NCBI GenBank assembly: GCA_016186625.1
Contig: JACPLG010000008.1
Span: 144,723-208,722, forward strand
Direction of reading: 5' to 3'
Source of the DNA: Candidatus Levyibacteriota bacterium
GTDB lineage: Bacteria > Patescibacteria > Microgenomatia > Levybacterales > UBA12049
Length of the DNA: 64,000 nt
Shown here piece after piece: positions 7,648-16,196 of this stretch (its first letter is position 1; every line of letters begins with the position of its first letter). The translations under genes were made by a program, and so were the position numbers. Under the pieces are notes generated by a model. It was not told where the DNA came from and did no database searches. It saw only the letters and a program-made list of their open reading frames with translations.

Positions 7648-10527
7648 CTAACGGGGTAAAACTTTTTTTAAAAATTGTCCAGTATAGGATTTGGAATTAG
7701 TAGAAATTTCTTTTGGTGTCCCTTCTGCTACGATTTGTCCGCCTCCTTCTCCACCATCAGGACCTAAGTCTATTATATAATCGGCGTTTTTAATAATATC
7801 AAGATTGTGCTCGATTATTATTACCGTATTTCCCATATCAACGAGACGGCGCAGCACTTGCAGAAGTTTTTCAAGGTCTGCAAAATGAAGACCGGATGTC
7901 GGTTCATCAAGTAGATAAAGAGCATTGGACCCTCTTTTCGAAAGCTCTGTTGCCAATTTTACACGTTGTGCTTCACCTCCTGAAAGAGTCGGTGCAGGCT
8001 GTCCAAGTTTTATATAAGATAGCCCTACGTCATTTAAAGTTTGGAGTCTATTGTTAAGAGCCGGAATAAAATTAAAGAATCCTGCTGCCTCAAAAACGCT
8101 CATAGAAAGAACGTCTGCAATATTTTTTCCGCTAAATTGTACTTCCAAAGCCTCTTTATTGTATTGTTTTCCCTCACAAACCTCGCACTTTATATAAACG
8201 TCAGGTAAGAATTGCATTTCAATTTTGATCTGACCCTCGCCTTCACAAGCCTCACACCGTCCTCCTTTAACATTAAAAGAAAATCTTCCCGGTCCATAAC
8301 CCTTAAGCCGGGCAGACTTGGTTTTGGCAAAAATATCTCTTATATAATTAAAAGCTCCGGTATAGGTTGCAGGGTTGCTCCTGGGAGTTCTTCCAATCGG
8401 GCTTTGGTCAATTAAATAAATATGCTTAACGTGTTCAAACCCTTGAATACTTTTATACTTTCCGGGTTTTTGCCTATGGAACGGATTTTCAATCTGCATA
8501 AGCCCGTGGTACAAAATATCATTGATAAGGGTTGATTTTCCCGATCCCGAGACTCCAGTCACCACAATTAGTTTTTTAAGGGGAAAAGTAACATCTATGT
8601 TTTTAAGATTATGCTCAGAAGCACCCCTTATGATTAATTTTTCTGAAATTCCGTTTGTTTGAACGCTTTCTATTTTTATTTTCCGTCTTCCCGAGAGATA
8701 CTGTCCTGTTAGAGAATCTTTGTTTCTCTTTATTTGATCAATTGTTCCCTGAAAAACAATTCTCCCTCCCTCTTCTCCGGCAAGAGGCCCAAAGTCTATA
8801 ACCTCATCCGAAGAGCGCATTGTTTCCTCATCATGCTCAACAACAAGAACTGTATTTCCCAGATTTTTAAGCTTAATAAGTGTTTCAATTAGTTTTTTGT
8901 TGTCTTTCTGGTGAAGACCGATTGAAGGCTCGTCCAAAACATAAAGTACGCCGGTCAAGCCTGAGCCAATCTGAGATGCAAGTCTTATTCTTTGGGCTTC
9001 TCCACCAGCGAGTGTTTCAGCCCCCCGGGAAAGAGTTAAGTAATTGAGTCCAACATCAGTCAGAAAAGTCAGGCGCTCTTTAATCTCTTTTATAATCAAG
9101 CGTCCTATTGTATTTTCGCGTCCAGTTATTACTTTGTGAAGATTATCTACAAAAGCAAGCGACTCATCAATTGAAGTATCACAAGCCTCAATTATTGATT
9201 TATTATTTATAGTTACGGATAATGCCTCTTTTTTAAGACGAGAGCCATTACACTGCGGACAAATTTCATATCTCATAAATTTTTCAATTTGAGATTTGAA
9301 AAACATCGACTCTGTATTTTGATATCGGTTCTTAAGCTCTTGTAAAATTCCAGGGAAAGTTTCGGTAATTGTGGTTCCTCTTCCCCATCTATTTTGCCCA
9401 TGAACAGAGTACTGTCTATCCCCTGTTCCTTTAAGAAGAAGATCTTTTTTAGTGCTGTGAATTTCCGATAGTCTTTGGTTTAGGGGAATTGCGTTTTCCT
9501 CACAAAAAGTTTTAAAGGTGCGGGAAAACCAGGTATCATGGGAGAGTAAATTTGAAAACGGCAATATTCCTCCTTCAAGAATTGTCAGATTGTTGTTAAA
9601 AATCAGGCCCGGATCAACGGTTAGAATTGTTCCCAGTCCGTCACATGTTGGACATGCACCGTGTGGAGTGTTAAATGAAAAGATTCTGGGTTCTATCTCT
9701 GGAAGTGAAATATTATCAACCGGGCATGCGAATTTTGTCGAAAATAAATGATCTTCCATTTTCTTAGGACTGTCTGGTATCTCAAAACCGGAATCTTTAA
9801 TAACACTTAAAACTGCCTCTCCATCGCCAAACTTTAGTGCCTGCTCAACATCTGTAGATAAGCGGGATCTGTCTGTTTTATTATTCAACATTAATTTATC
9901 AACAATAAGCTCAATTGAATGCTTGTTTGTTTTAATTAAAACCAGCTCTTCTGAAAGATCATAAATAACCCTGTCAACTCGTACTTGTTTGTACCCGCGT
10001 TTTCTCAAATCTTCAAAAAGCTGTCCATACTCACCTTTTCTGTCTTTAACAATCGGGGCAAGAATCATAGCTTTAACGTTTTTTGAATTATTGTTCGAAG
10101 GAAAAGCCATTATCATATCTGTGATTTGTTCGGGAGCAAGATGTGAGATTTCCCTACCACATATCGGACAGTGGGGATGACCAATTCTGGCAAAAAGCAG
10201 GCGCAGATAATCATAGATTTCAGTAACTGTCCCAACAGTGGACCGGGGATTTCTGGAAGTTGATTTTTGGTCAATTGAAATTGCCGGCGAAAGTCCTTCA
10301 ATAAGGTCCACGTCCGGCTTTTTCATTACTCCTAAAAATTGCCTTGCATAAGAAGAAAGACTTTCTACATATCGGCGCTGACCTTCTGCGTAAATCGTGT
10401 CAAATGCAAGAGAGGATTTTCCACTTCCTGAAAGTCCTGTAAAAACAACAAGTTTATTCTTGGGAATCTCAAGGTCTATATTCTTTAGATTATGCTCTCT
10501 TGCCCCTTTGATAATTATCTTATCCAT
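7648..10527 (-). CDS. uvrA: Excinuclease ABC subunit A
   Basis: UvrA is the damage-sensing ATPase of nucleotide excision repair and loads UvrB. The 959-residue chain is full length. Two ABC modules are seen: Walker A GLSGSGKSSLAF near the N terminus and GVSGSGKSTLIN near residue 650, each with its signature (LSRGAETLAGGEAQRI; LGQPAPTLSGGEAQRV) and Walker B (VLDEPSIGLH; LLDEPTSGLH). Zinc-binding Cys pairs are present (CPICGRE, CPTCDGLG, CEACEGEG, CEVCEGKQ). It is transcribed away from the 10.6 kb repeat region and precedes the transglutaminase and uvrC genes on the same strand, so the three may form one transcript. Confidence 0.97.
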   Translation of the reverse strand: MDKIIIKGAREHNLKNIDLEIPKNKLVVFTGLSGSGKSSLAFDTIYAEGQRRYVESLSSYARQFLGVMKKPDVDLIEGLSPAISIDQKSTSRNPRSTVGTVTEIYDYLRLLFARIGHPHCPICGREISHLAPEQITDMIMAFPSNNNSKNVKAMILAPIVKDRKGEYGQLFEDLRKRGYKQVRVDRVIYDLSEELVLIKTNKHSIELIVDKLMLNNKTDRSRLSTDVEQALKFGDGEAVLSVIKDSGFEIPDSPKKMEDHLFSTKFACPVDNISLPEIEPRIFSFNTPHGACPTCDGLGTILTVDPGLIFNNNLTILEGGILPFSNLLSHDTWFSRTFKTFCEENAIPLNQRLSEIHSTKKDLLLKGTGDRQYSVHGQNRWGRGTTITETFPGILQELKNRYQNTESMFFKSQIEKFMRYEICPQCNGSRLKKEALSVTINNKSIIEACDTSIDESLAFVDNLHKVITGRENTIGRLIIKEIKERLTFLTDVGLNYLTLSRGAETLAGGEAQRIRLASQIGSGLTGVLYVLDEPSIGLHQKDNKKLIETLIKLKNLGNTVLVVEHDEETMRSSDEVIDFGPLAGEEGGRIVFQGTIDQIKRNKDSLTGQYLSGRRKIKIESVQTNGISEKLIIRGASEHNLKNIDVTFPLKKLIVVTGVSGSGKSTLINDILYHGLMQIENPFHRQKPGKYKSIQGFEHVKHIYLIDQSPIGRTPRSNPATYTGAFNYIRDIFAKTKSARLKGYGPGRFSFNVKGGRCEACEGEGQIKIEMQFLPDVYIKCEVCEGKQYNKEALEVQFSGKNIADVLSMSVFEAAGFFNFIPALNNRLQTLNDVGLSYIKLGQPAPTLSGGEAQRVKLATELSKRGSNALYLLDEPTSGLHFADLEKLLQVLRRLVDMGNTVIIIEHNLDIIKNADYIIDLGPDGGEGGGQIVAEGTPKEISTNSKSYTGQFLKKVLPR

Positions 10528-10564
10528 ATTACTTTCCCTACGGTACTACGCATCTAAATCTAGC

Positions 10565-10585
10565 TTCCCACTTGACAAGTGGGAA
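10565..10585 (+). repeat. Dispersed 21-base hairpin, copy 2
   Basis: A perfect palindrome: TTCCCACTTG, one central A, CAAGTGGGAA. It lies upstream of uvrA. It shares the flank AGC with copy 1. Confidence 0.75.
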
Positions 10586-10663
10586 CACACTTCATACTTA
10601 TGTGTTGATGAAAAATAAACGGTTTTGCCGAAGAAATATTATAGAGGAAAAAATCTCCAGCGT

Positions 10664-10734
10664 CTAGGGTGTGGGTTGTAGGGCGTAGGACAACGATCTA
10701 AAACTAATCCCTAAACGCTACACCCTACTCCCTA
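10664..10734 (-). terminator. Long imperfect hairpin after the CAP-domain gene
   Basis: CTAGGGtgtGGG...GGGCGT at 10664-10686 pairs imperfectly with ACGCTACACC...CCCTAG at 10714-10734. It sits directly after the stop of the 10736-11314 gene, so a 3' end role is likely. The arm ACACCCTACTCC recurs in the hairpin at 19646-19681. Confidence 0.45.
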
Positions 10735-10735
10735 G

Positions 10736-11314
10736 TTAGGGTTTCCATGCTTCAAAGACAAAGTGATTTCCATTACTAACTACACATCCGTATGGCACGT
10801 CTTTACTTAAATTTTCGTTGTGGCCGGAAGAGGTGATCCAGCCGGGGACTACTTTATCCGGATCAGAATTCATGGCAATATTTTCTGCAACTTCTGACCA
10901 GGATGGATATGGAAGAGTTTTTGAGTCAATTCGCTGACGAAACTCGTCATGAGAAAAATTTGACATAATTTCAAAGACCCGAGTCTTGGCAAAAAAACAT
11001 GTCTCGGAATTTGCAGCCAAAGGTGGAAGACCTTTTCCTGCCCGAAATGAATTAATTTGTTGTAGTAAGTCCGTGACACCAGCTTCTGGAGATTTTGACG
11101 GGTATACTAGTATATCCGTAACAGTTGGAGTTTGTTTGGGAGTGATTGTGGGCCTCCGGCTCGGAGAAGCCTCCGGCTCGGAGAGACTTATTGTTGGAGT
11201 TATGAATACTTCTTCACTGGTTATTCCCGCAATGTTTTGTTGGGGCGCGTTGGCTGAGGTTACAAATCCTATTAAAGCAGTTAAAATTGGTAAAGTTCCG
11301 AGGATAAAAAACAC
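10736..11314 (-). CDS. CAP/SCP-domain secreted protein
   Basis: A 192-residue protein of the cysteine-rich secretory/pathogenesis-related (CAP) superfamily. It has an N-terminal hydrophobic signal or anchor (residues 1-22), a Pro/Thr/Ser-rich linker (about 28-75), then the CAP domain: INSFRAGKGLPPL, ...NFSHDEF, ...SEVAENIA, ...SGHNENL, with His residues at the usual metal-site positions. Bacterial members are extracellular; activity is unknown. The start is GTG. The linker is encoded partly by two tandem 17-base GC-rich units (11152-11185) and a 24-base palindrome (11098-11121) that also occurs at 59439, so repeats have shaped this region. It faces away from the surface locus. Confidence 0.85.
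   Translation of the reverse strand: MFFILGTLPILTALIGFVTSANAPQQNIAGITSEEVFITPTISLSEPEASPSRRPTITPKQTPTVTDILVYPSKSPEAGVTDLLQQINSFRAGKGLPPLAANSETCFFAKTRVFEIMSNFSHDEFRQRIDSKTLPYPSWSEVAENIAMNSDPDKVVPGWITSSGHNENLSKDVPYGCVVSNGNHFVFEAWKP
11098..11121 (+). repeat. 24-base palindrome, copy 1 (inside CAP gene)
   Basis: Near-perfect palindrome with arms ACGG and CCGT around TATACTAGTATA. The identical 24 bases occur at 59439-59462. Here it is coding (residues TDILVYPS on the minus strand). Confidence 0.7.
11152..11185 (+). repeat. Tandem GC-rich hairpin units in CAP linker
   Basis: Two copies of a 17-base unit with core CTCCGGCTCGGAG (a 5-base stem). A diverged pair of the same unit lies in the terminator loop at 12971-13004. 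Confidence 0.65.
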
Positions 11315-11416
11315 CTTATAGATCTTATTAAAAAAATCTTCTTAAATCAATCAGAAAAATTATGATTTTTTTTAATATTTATGGGATTTGTATTTTTCTG
11401 ATCTATTTTGTCCGTA

Positions 11417-11445
11417 TTGACTTGTAGTTTTTCACAACATAATAT
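11417..11445 (+). promoter_or_regulatory. Sigma-70-type promoter of the surface locus, plus strand
   Basis: TTGACT, 17-base spacer, TAATAT. This is one of the best promoter matches in the window. It drives the leader element at 11503. The gene-free stretch 11315-11669 otherwise holds only that element and the terminator below. Confidence 0.7.
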
Positions 11446-11502
11446 GTTGAAAATAATTAAGAGTTGGTTATCTAACTATATCAAGGTATATATAAAGCAA
11501 TT

Positions 11503-11588
11503 CTGACCGCAAACGGAGGAATATGATAAATGTCCTAATTAGTTTAGACGGCAAAAAGACTTGTATAGAAATATACAGGTCTTTTTTG
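11503..11588 (+). promoter_or_regulatory. Structured leader element with terminator (copy 1)
   Basis: CTGACCGCAAACGGAGG (11503-11519) is identical to the minus-strand copy at 21090-21106, and both are followed by a TGTCCTA...GAC hairpin. Here a separate strong terminator follows: AAAAAGAC-t-TGTATA, GAAA tetraloop, TATACA-g-GTCTTTTT (11553-11586). A 31-codon open frame (11523-11618) starts 3 bases after GGAGG and runs through the terminator. This arrangement fits a transcription attenuator or riboswitch, but no known class was recognised. Confidence 0.55.
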
Positions 11589-11669
11589 TTGCGTTTTAAA
11601 GACGCTGCCCATCTTTAAAAAAGCATTGTGAAGTGAAGTCCCGCACCCGTTCAGGTTTACATAAATGAT

Positions 11670-11927
11670 ATGTATTACGTTTATGTTTTGAGAAGTAAAA
11701 AAGACGGAAAGCTTTATACAGGTTTTACAGACAATCCTGAAAAAAGACTTAAAAAACACAATGCAGGTGAAGTTTTATCAACAAAGGTAAGAGTTCCTTT
11801 TGAGATAGTTTATTTGGAAGGGTGCAAAAACAAAACTGATGCATTGCATAGAGAAATTTATTTAAAAACAAGTTGGGGAAAAAGATACGTGAAAAATAGA
11901 ATTAAAAATTATCTTAGATCCCATTGA
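11670..11927 (+). CDS. GIY-YIG nuclease family protein, small
   Basis: An 85-residue single GIY-YIG domain: MYYVYVLRS, KLYTGFT, EKRLKKHN, and an EIYLKTSWGKRY tail typical of the URI-type subgroup. It resembles the protein at 15-296. It lies between the leader-terminator element and the camelysin gene on the same strand; whether it belongs functionally to the surface locus is not clear. Its stop codon is inside the first hairpin of the next leader. Confidence 0.87.
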   Translation: MYYVYVLRSKKDGKLYTGFTDNPEKRLKKHNAGEVLSTKVRVPFEIVYLEGCKNKTDALHREIYLKTSWGKRYVKNRIKNYLRSH

Positions 11928-12024
11928 ATGGCTTTGAAGCCTATTCAATTGGGATAGAGGCCACAGTTGGATAGCTAACGCATCCAACGTGGTCCCATGA
12001 AGTGCTCCATAGGAGCTACTTCAT
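11919..12024 (+). promoter_or_regulatory. Three-hairpin leader of the camelysin-like gene
   Basis: Three stem-loops follow each other: 11919-11953 (TCCCATTGAAT...ATTCAATTGGGA), 11961-11992 (CCACaGTTGGAT...ATCCAACGTGG) and 11997-12024 (ATGAAGT-GCTCC...GGAGC-t-ACTTCAT). They end just before a strong ribosome binding site (GGGAGGGGGTGA) and the ATG at 12045. They probably protect or regulate this message. Confidence 0.55.
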
Positions 12025-12044
12025 AGGGAGGGGGTGAGAAAATT

Positions 12045-12938
12045 ATGACAAATTTAATAAACACAAAAATAATTCTTTCAGGAGCAACAATTCTGGCAGC
12101 TGTAGCGCTCATTATAGGCGCCACATTTGCCTTCTTTAGCGACTCCGAAACTTCAATTGGAAATATATTTGCAACAGGTGAGCTGGATTTACAAATTGAT
12201 GCAGAAGCACACTACGCAGGTTTAACTTGCGATGGGAGTGTTTGGGATGAAGATGTCCCGGATCAATCGACGAGACCCGATTTAATCGGCGATGACTGCG
12301 ATGGCACATGGGCATTGACCGATTTGGATGAAACTCATAAATTCTTCAATCTTACTGATATAAAGCCTGGAGATACAGGTGAGAATACAATCAGCATTCA
12401 CGTGTTTGATAACGATGCTTGGGTTTATTTTGAAGTTAATCCAACATCCACTCCAAATGCCTTACAAAATGCACTGTTATTTAATGTATGGCTAGATCAA
12501 GGAGGTACACCTGGTTTTCAAGGACAAATAAACGATCCAACTGAGGGTGATAATATTAGACAACCAGTTACAGAACCTTTGTTAGCAAGTCCAGGAACTA
12601 TCGATGTGGGCGGAGAGGCATATGTATTAGGTCCAATTTTAGCTGCTGTAAGATCGTCTATTGATGCTGCAAGTGACGTATGTGATGATTCTGATACAGG
12701 AAGTGATCCAGATGGAGACGGAGTAACAGATGGAAATGTGGGTGCATGTCAGGGGCTACCGATAGATGGTCATCTTGTTGGAAGCACAACTTATTACTTT
12801 GGTGTAGGCTGGGAATTGCCTAGCAGCACGGGAAATGAAGCACAAGCGCTAAGTTTTGTAGCGGATATGATATTCCAAGCAGTCCAATACAGAAACAATC
12901 CATCACCGGTATTTCCATTACCAACGCCAACACCGTGA
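12045..12938 (+). CDS. TasA/camelysin-like secreted protein with SipW-type signal
   Basis: A 297-residue protein with a membrane/signal helix (residues 8-29) directly followed by AFFSDSETSIGNIF, the signature of SipW-dependent export signals found on TasA, CalY and related fibre proteins. The mature part shows the family pattern: a GELDLQI strand, then FNLTDIKPGDTGENTISIHVF and a VYFEV strand. An acidic DSDTGSDPDGDGVTDG segment could bind calcium. In Bacillus, TasA forms matrix fibres after cleavage by SipW; the same is inferred here because a SipW-like peptidase is the next gene. A strong Shine-Dalgarno site and structured leader precede it, and a long hairpin follows. Confidence 0.85.
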   Translation: MTNLINTKIILSGATILAAVALIIGATFAFFSDSETSIGNIFATGELDLQIDAEAHYAGLTCDGSVWDEDVPDQSTRPDLIGDDCDGTWALTDLDETHKFFNLTDIKPGDTGENTISIHVFDNDAWVYFEVNPTSTPNALQNALLFNVWLDQGGTPGFQGQINDPTEGDNIRQPVTEPLLASPGTIDVGGEAYVLGPILAAVRSSIDAASDVCDDSDTGSDPDGDGVTDGNVGACQGLPIDGHLVGSTTYYFGVGWELPSSTGNEAQALSFVADMIFQAVQYRNNPSPVFPLPTPTP

Positions 12939-12948
12939 TGGTTAATTA

Positions 12949-13020
12949 AGGGTGGGGATGTTGGGAATTTGGCCACCGGCTCAGAGAGCCTTTGGCTCGG
13001 AGAGGAAGATTCCCCACCCT
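12949..13020 (+). terminator. Long hairpin with repeat in its loop
   Basis: AGGGTGGGGA (12949-12958) pairs with TCCCCACCCT (13011-13020). The loop carries two units of the GC-rich GGCTC-GAGAG repeat seen in the CAP gene. There is no T-run, so it may be a processing or stabilising hairpin rather than an intrinsic terminator. Confidence 0.5.
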
Positions 13021-13171
13021 AGGGCTGAGAGAAAAAATAAACGTGTGATTTGCATAGAAGTTTATTGTTCGAGCATGTTAAGAATACGTTGGTGATGCTC
13101 AGCGCAAGCTTCTCGACTCTCCTTCGATAGACTCAGGATTGCTCGAAGAAGAATTAGACAACGCTAAAAAT

Positions 13172-14488
13172 ATGAAAAGTATATTTAAAGTTATAAATTT
13201 AACTATTGCGGGTGTACTTATTGCTGTTGCAATTGGAGTTGCCTATATTGCACTTCCCTTTTTTGGCAATCAGGCTTTAATTGTCCGCTCAGGATCCATG
13301 AGTCCTGCAATTGATGTGGGATCTGTAGCAGTTGTTTCTGCAAAGCAGAACCTTCTACCATTTAGTAAACCTGCTATTGCGCAAGTATATAAAACCGGAG
13401 ATGTTATTGCATTTCGTTCAGAAAAAAACAAGGAGATAATAGTAACTCATAGAATTGTCAATGTAATTACAGAAAATAATAAAACGCTTTATAGGACTCA
13501 GGGGGATGCAAATGATGATCCGGACGCTGGACTTGTAAAAAGTGAAAATGTTTTGGGAAAAGCCAACATAGTTATTCCGTATGTTGGAAAAGTCCTGGCT
13601 TTTGCCAAGTCAGACATAGGATTCCCTGCTCTTATATTATTTCCGGCGGTTCTTGTAATACTATTTGAGACCTGGTCAATCATAAAAGAAATTCGCAAAC
13701 GAAAACAGCTAAATGACAGATTTGGATTTGTGAATTTTGATCTTAGAAAGAAAAATAAAGTTAGCTTTTTTGGGCTTAGAGTTTTAATTCCTCTTTTAAT
13801 ATTCAGTCTTTTTATCCCAAGCACTATTGCCTTTTTCAGCGATTCAGAAACCTCAACCGGAAATGTCTTCCAAGCCGCGGAGAATTTTCCGCCGCAAACT
13901 GATCATCTTGTAATTAGTGAAGTTCAAATAGACGGAGGTATTGCTCAAAACAAAGACAATGATTTCATAGAATTGTATAATCCCACTTCGTCACCAATTA
14001 ATTTAGAGGGATATAGACTTGTAAAAAGAACAGGCAATTCCCCTAATGACACAAATATAATTACTTTTACCTCATCACACATAATACCTGCTCATGATTA
14101 TTTTTTATGGGCTCATGTGTCTGGAGGTCAAAATCCTAATAATTTTGGCATAAATATTGGGGCTGATGTAACATCATCAGATACGCTTTCTGCAAGCAAT
14201 AGTGTCGCGATTAGGTTTGGAGATCTTAATACTGGAACCATCGTAGACGCATTAAGCTGGGATCCTGGCGCGTCATCACTGAAAGAAGGCTCTCAGTTTC
14301 CATCAAATCCTTCAGCAAATCAAAGCATGGAAAGGAAGGCTTATTCAACATCAACACAGGCAACAATGGAAGGCGGAGCAGATGCTTCAAAGGGAAATGG
14401 ATTTGATTCAAATGATAATTCAGTTGATTTTATCTTAAGATTAGTTTCGCAGCCGCAAAATTCAAGTAGCACGCCTGAAATACCATGA
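13172..14488 (+). CDS. SipW-like signal peptidase I fused to a SipW-type lamin-tail protein
   Basis: A 438-residue fusion. Residues 1-170 are a signal peptidase of the SipW/archaeal Ser-His type: helix 10-33, catalytic Ser42 in SGSMSP, His93 in VTHRIV, and an acidic DAND segment near 112-115, then a second helix at 148-170. After a basic loop comes a third helix (about 200-220) ending in AFFSDSETSTGNVF, the same signal motif as the neighbouring camelysin, and then a lamin-tail domain (about 243-390: HLVISEVQIDGG, DNDFIELYNP, INLEGYRL). So the protease carries its own kind of substrate. The frame is open throughout. I used the ATG at 13172; a TTG at 13139 would add 11 residues. It overlaps the next gene by 4 bases. 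Confidence 0.85.
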   Translation: MKSIFKVINLTIAGVLIAVAIGVAYIALPFFGNQALIVRSGSMSPAIDVGSVAVVSAKQNLLPFSKPAIAQVYKTGDVIAFRSEKNKEIIVTHRIVNVITENNKTLYRTQGDANDDPDAGLVKSENVLGKANIVIPYVGKVLAFAKSDIGFPALILFPAVLVILFETWSIIKEIRKRKQLNDRFGFVNFDLRKKNKVSFFGLRVLIPLLIFSLFIPSTIAFFSDSETSTGNVFQAAENFPPQTDHLVISEVQIDGGIAQNKDNDFIELYNPTSSPINLEGYRLVKRTGNSPNDTNIITFTSSHIIPAHDYFLWAHVSGGQNPNNFGINIGADVTSSDTLSASNSVAIRFGDLNTGTIVDALSWDPGASSLKEGSQFPSNPSANQSMERKAYSTSTQATMEGGADASKGNGFDSNDNSVDFILRLVSQPQNSSSTPEIP

Positions 14489-15585
14489 AAAAAAGAAGTA
14501 TTAAAAAAAGATTATTAACGATTGTTTCGTTGTCTTTGATTGTATTAGTAGCTTTGCAGACTAACCTTTTTGGACTTCTTGAGAGGAAAACCGCTTATGC
14601 CGTTGGGGATCTTAATGTCATCTGGGGAGTGCCTGACGGGGATCCAATATTTGTAGTTGAAAATATGCTTCCCGGGGACATGGAGGATAGAAATGTTGAT
14701 GTTATTAACGGTGCTTCTTCATCAAGAGACGTTGGAGTAAGAGGCGTTAAGACTGAGGAAATTGCAAGTTTTTCCGGGATTTTAGATTTTGTAATTTCAG
14801 AGAATGGTTCGCCTATTTACGGAACAGGAAGTTCTACTGGTCCTAAAACCTTGCAGCAGTTTTTTGATGAGTCCGCTGGACCAAATGGACTTTTTCTTTC
14901 AACACTAAGTTCCGGAGATACAACTACATATAACTTTAAAGCTACTTTTCCAGAAGGATCTGGAAATGAATATCAGGGAGCAAGAGTTGTATTTGATCTT
15001 ATTATAGGTATCTCAATTCCAATCCAGGGGTGTGAGGGCATTGATCTTTTACCAAATCCCATAATTGGAACTGAGAAAGCAGAAACTATCAGAGGAACGC
15101 CGGGAAATGATCTAATTCTGGGACTTGAGGGAGCGGACATAATTTATGGTATGGGCGGGCACGACTGCATAATCGGTGGTCCTGGAGCAGAGAATTCTAT
15201 TTTTGGGGGTCCCGGGAATGATGTTATTTTTGGAAATGAAGGCGCAGATTCAATTTATGGGCAAGGAGGAGACGATACTATGTTTGGAGGAGAGGGAGCA
15301 GATAAAATCAGTGGCGGAACGGGGAACGATCACCTGATAGGAGGAGATGATGCAGACGTTTTGGAAGGAGGTCCTGGAAATGACCATCTTGAGGGAGGAG
15401 ACGGACCGGATGATTTGAGAGGAGGGGCTGGAAATGATTTACTTGAAGGTCAAGACGGAGCAGACACAATGCGGGGTAACTCAGGACAGGATAACTTGAT
15501 AGGAGGTGCAGGAAATGACTTTGCTCATGGAGGCGGGGGCACTGATACCTGCGATGCCGAAACAGAGATAAGCTGCGAACTCTAA
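14485..15585 (+). CDS. Secreted RTX-repeat protein
   Basis: A 366-residue protein with a signal peptide (residues 1-38, ending KTAYA) and a 150-residue beta domain with the camelysin-like phrase FVVENMLPGDMEDRNVDV, followed at about 194-355 by some nine Gly/Asp-rich nonapeptide pairs (GGPGNDVIFG, GGDDTMFG, GGAGNDLLEG). Such RTX repeats fold into calcium-binding beta-rolls outside the cell. The C terminus has a Cys pair (DTCDAETEISCEL). The ATG overlaps the upstream stop (ATGA), so translation is coupled to the peptidase fusion, which suggests that this protein is also part of the fibre module. It converges with the sortase gene with a 4-base overlap. Confidence 0.88.
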   Translation: MKKRSIKKRLLTIVSLSLIVLVALQTNLFGLLERKTAYAVGDLNVIWGVPDGDPIFVVENMLPGDMEDRNVDVINGASSSRDVGVRGVKTEEIASFSGILDFVISENGSPIYGTGSSTGPKTLQQFFDESAGPNGLFLSTLSSGDTTTYNFKATFPEGSGNEYQGARVVFDLIIGISIPIQGCEGIDLLPNPIIGTEKAETIRGTPGNDLILGLEGADIIYGMGGHDCIIGGPGAENSIFGGPGNDVIFGNEGADSIYGQGGDDTMFGGEGADKISGGTGNDHLIGGDDADVLEGGPGNDHLEGGDGPDDLRGGAGNDLLEGQDGADTMRGNSGQDNLIGGAGNDFAHGGGGTDTCDAETEISCEL

Positions 15586-16148
15586 CTTATGGCCTCTGCA
15601 AAAACTAATAACCTTTTAAGAGTTGTCCCCACTGGCCAGCAGGTTTGGAGAATCAGCTGGTCTTTTGTTTGCTCCGTTAAGTATCTTACCTCATTAGGCC
15701 AAACATTTTTTTTGTCAACAACAGCGTATCTATAAATTTTTCCGTCTTTTTTAATTTCTACCTCATCCCCTTTCTCAAGTTCACCAAGTCTAAAGAAAAT
15801 TGTATTATAGCTTGCTATTTCTATTGGATTTCCGGAGGAATGGGCAAAAATAAATACACTTCCCCTTTCTCCTGGAAGAGGTGTTCCTTTTGCATGAGCA
15901 ACTCCCCTTTTAAGAGCTTTTTTATATTCTCCTTCATTAAATGGATCAACTCCAAAAATGATTGGAGCCTGCGCCTTTATCTTAGAGACAGTAAGATAAC
16001 TTCCTTTAAGCTCAGCCTCACTTTTAATAGTTTTAGGAAGCAAATAAATTGAAATTATAGGGTAACCTATCAGGAAAAGAATGAGCAAAGACAAAACTAT
16101 AAATAAGTTTCCAACGTGATAGGATAATGGCTTGGTTTTTGTTTTCAT
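15582..16148 (-). CDS. Sortase
   Basis: Sortases cut LPxTG-like motifs and join the protein to a cell-wall or pilus nucleophile. The 188-residue protein has an N-terminal membrane anchor (about 14-36) and a sortase beta-barrel with the complete catalytic set: His103 (FIFAHSSG), Cys170 (LILQTCWPVG) and Arg179 (LKRLLVF). The class was not settled; the short length and TCWP motif fit the class D/E-like groups. A TATAAT box 7 bases before the ATG suggests a leaderless message. The next gene upstream encodes a protein ending in LPVTGG, its probable substrate. Confidence 0.9.
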   Translation of the reverse strand: MKTKTKPLSYHVGNLFIVLSLLILFLIGYPIISIYLLPKTIKSEAELKGSYLTVSKIKAQAPIIFGVDPFNEGEYKKALKRGVAHAKGTPLPGERGSVFIFAHSSGNPIEIASYNTIFFRLGELEKGDEVEIKKDGKIYRYAVVDKKNVWPNEVRYLTEQTKDQLILQTCWPVGTTLKRLLVFAEAIS

Positions 16149-16162
16149 GGGTTGTATTATAT

Positions 16163-16189
16163 AAAAAATCCCGATTGTAAAACCGGGAT
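16163..16189 (-). terminator. Intrinsic terminator after the LPVTGG protein
   Basis: On the minus strand: ATCCCG, a 10-base loop, CGGGAT, then a run of T. It ends the 16197-17312 gene just upstream of the sortase -10 box, so the sortase has its own promoter. Confidence 0.8.
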
Positions 16190-16196
16190 AATTTAG

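Noticed and set aside
11503..11588. Known riboswitch class (c-di-GMP, fluoride, preQ1)
   Set aside because: Only short resemblance such as GCAAA near CCTCCG-like bases; the defining cores are absent, so it is reported as unclassified.
14990..15560. CRISPR or DNA tandem array in the RTX region
   Set aside because: The repetition is at the protein level (GG-GND) with variable codons and no constant spacer pattern.
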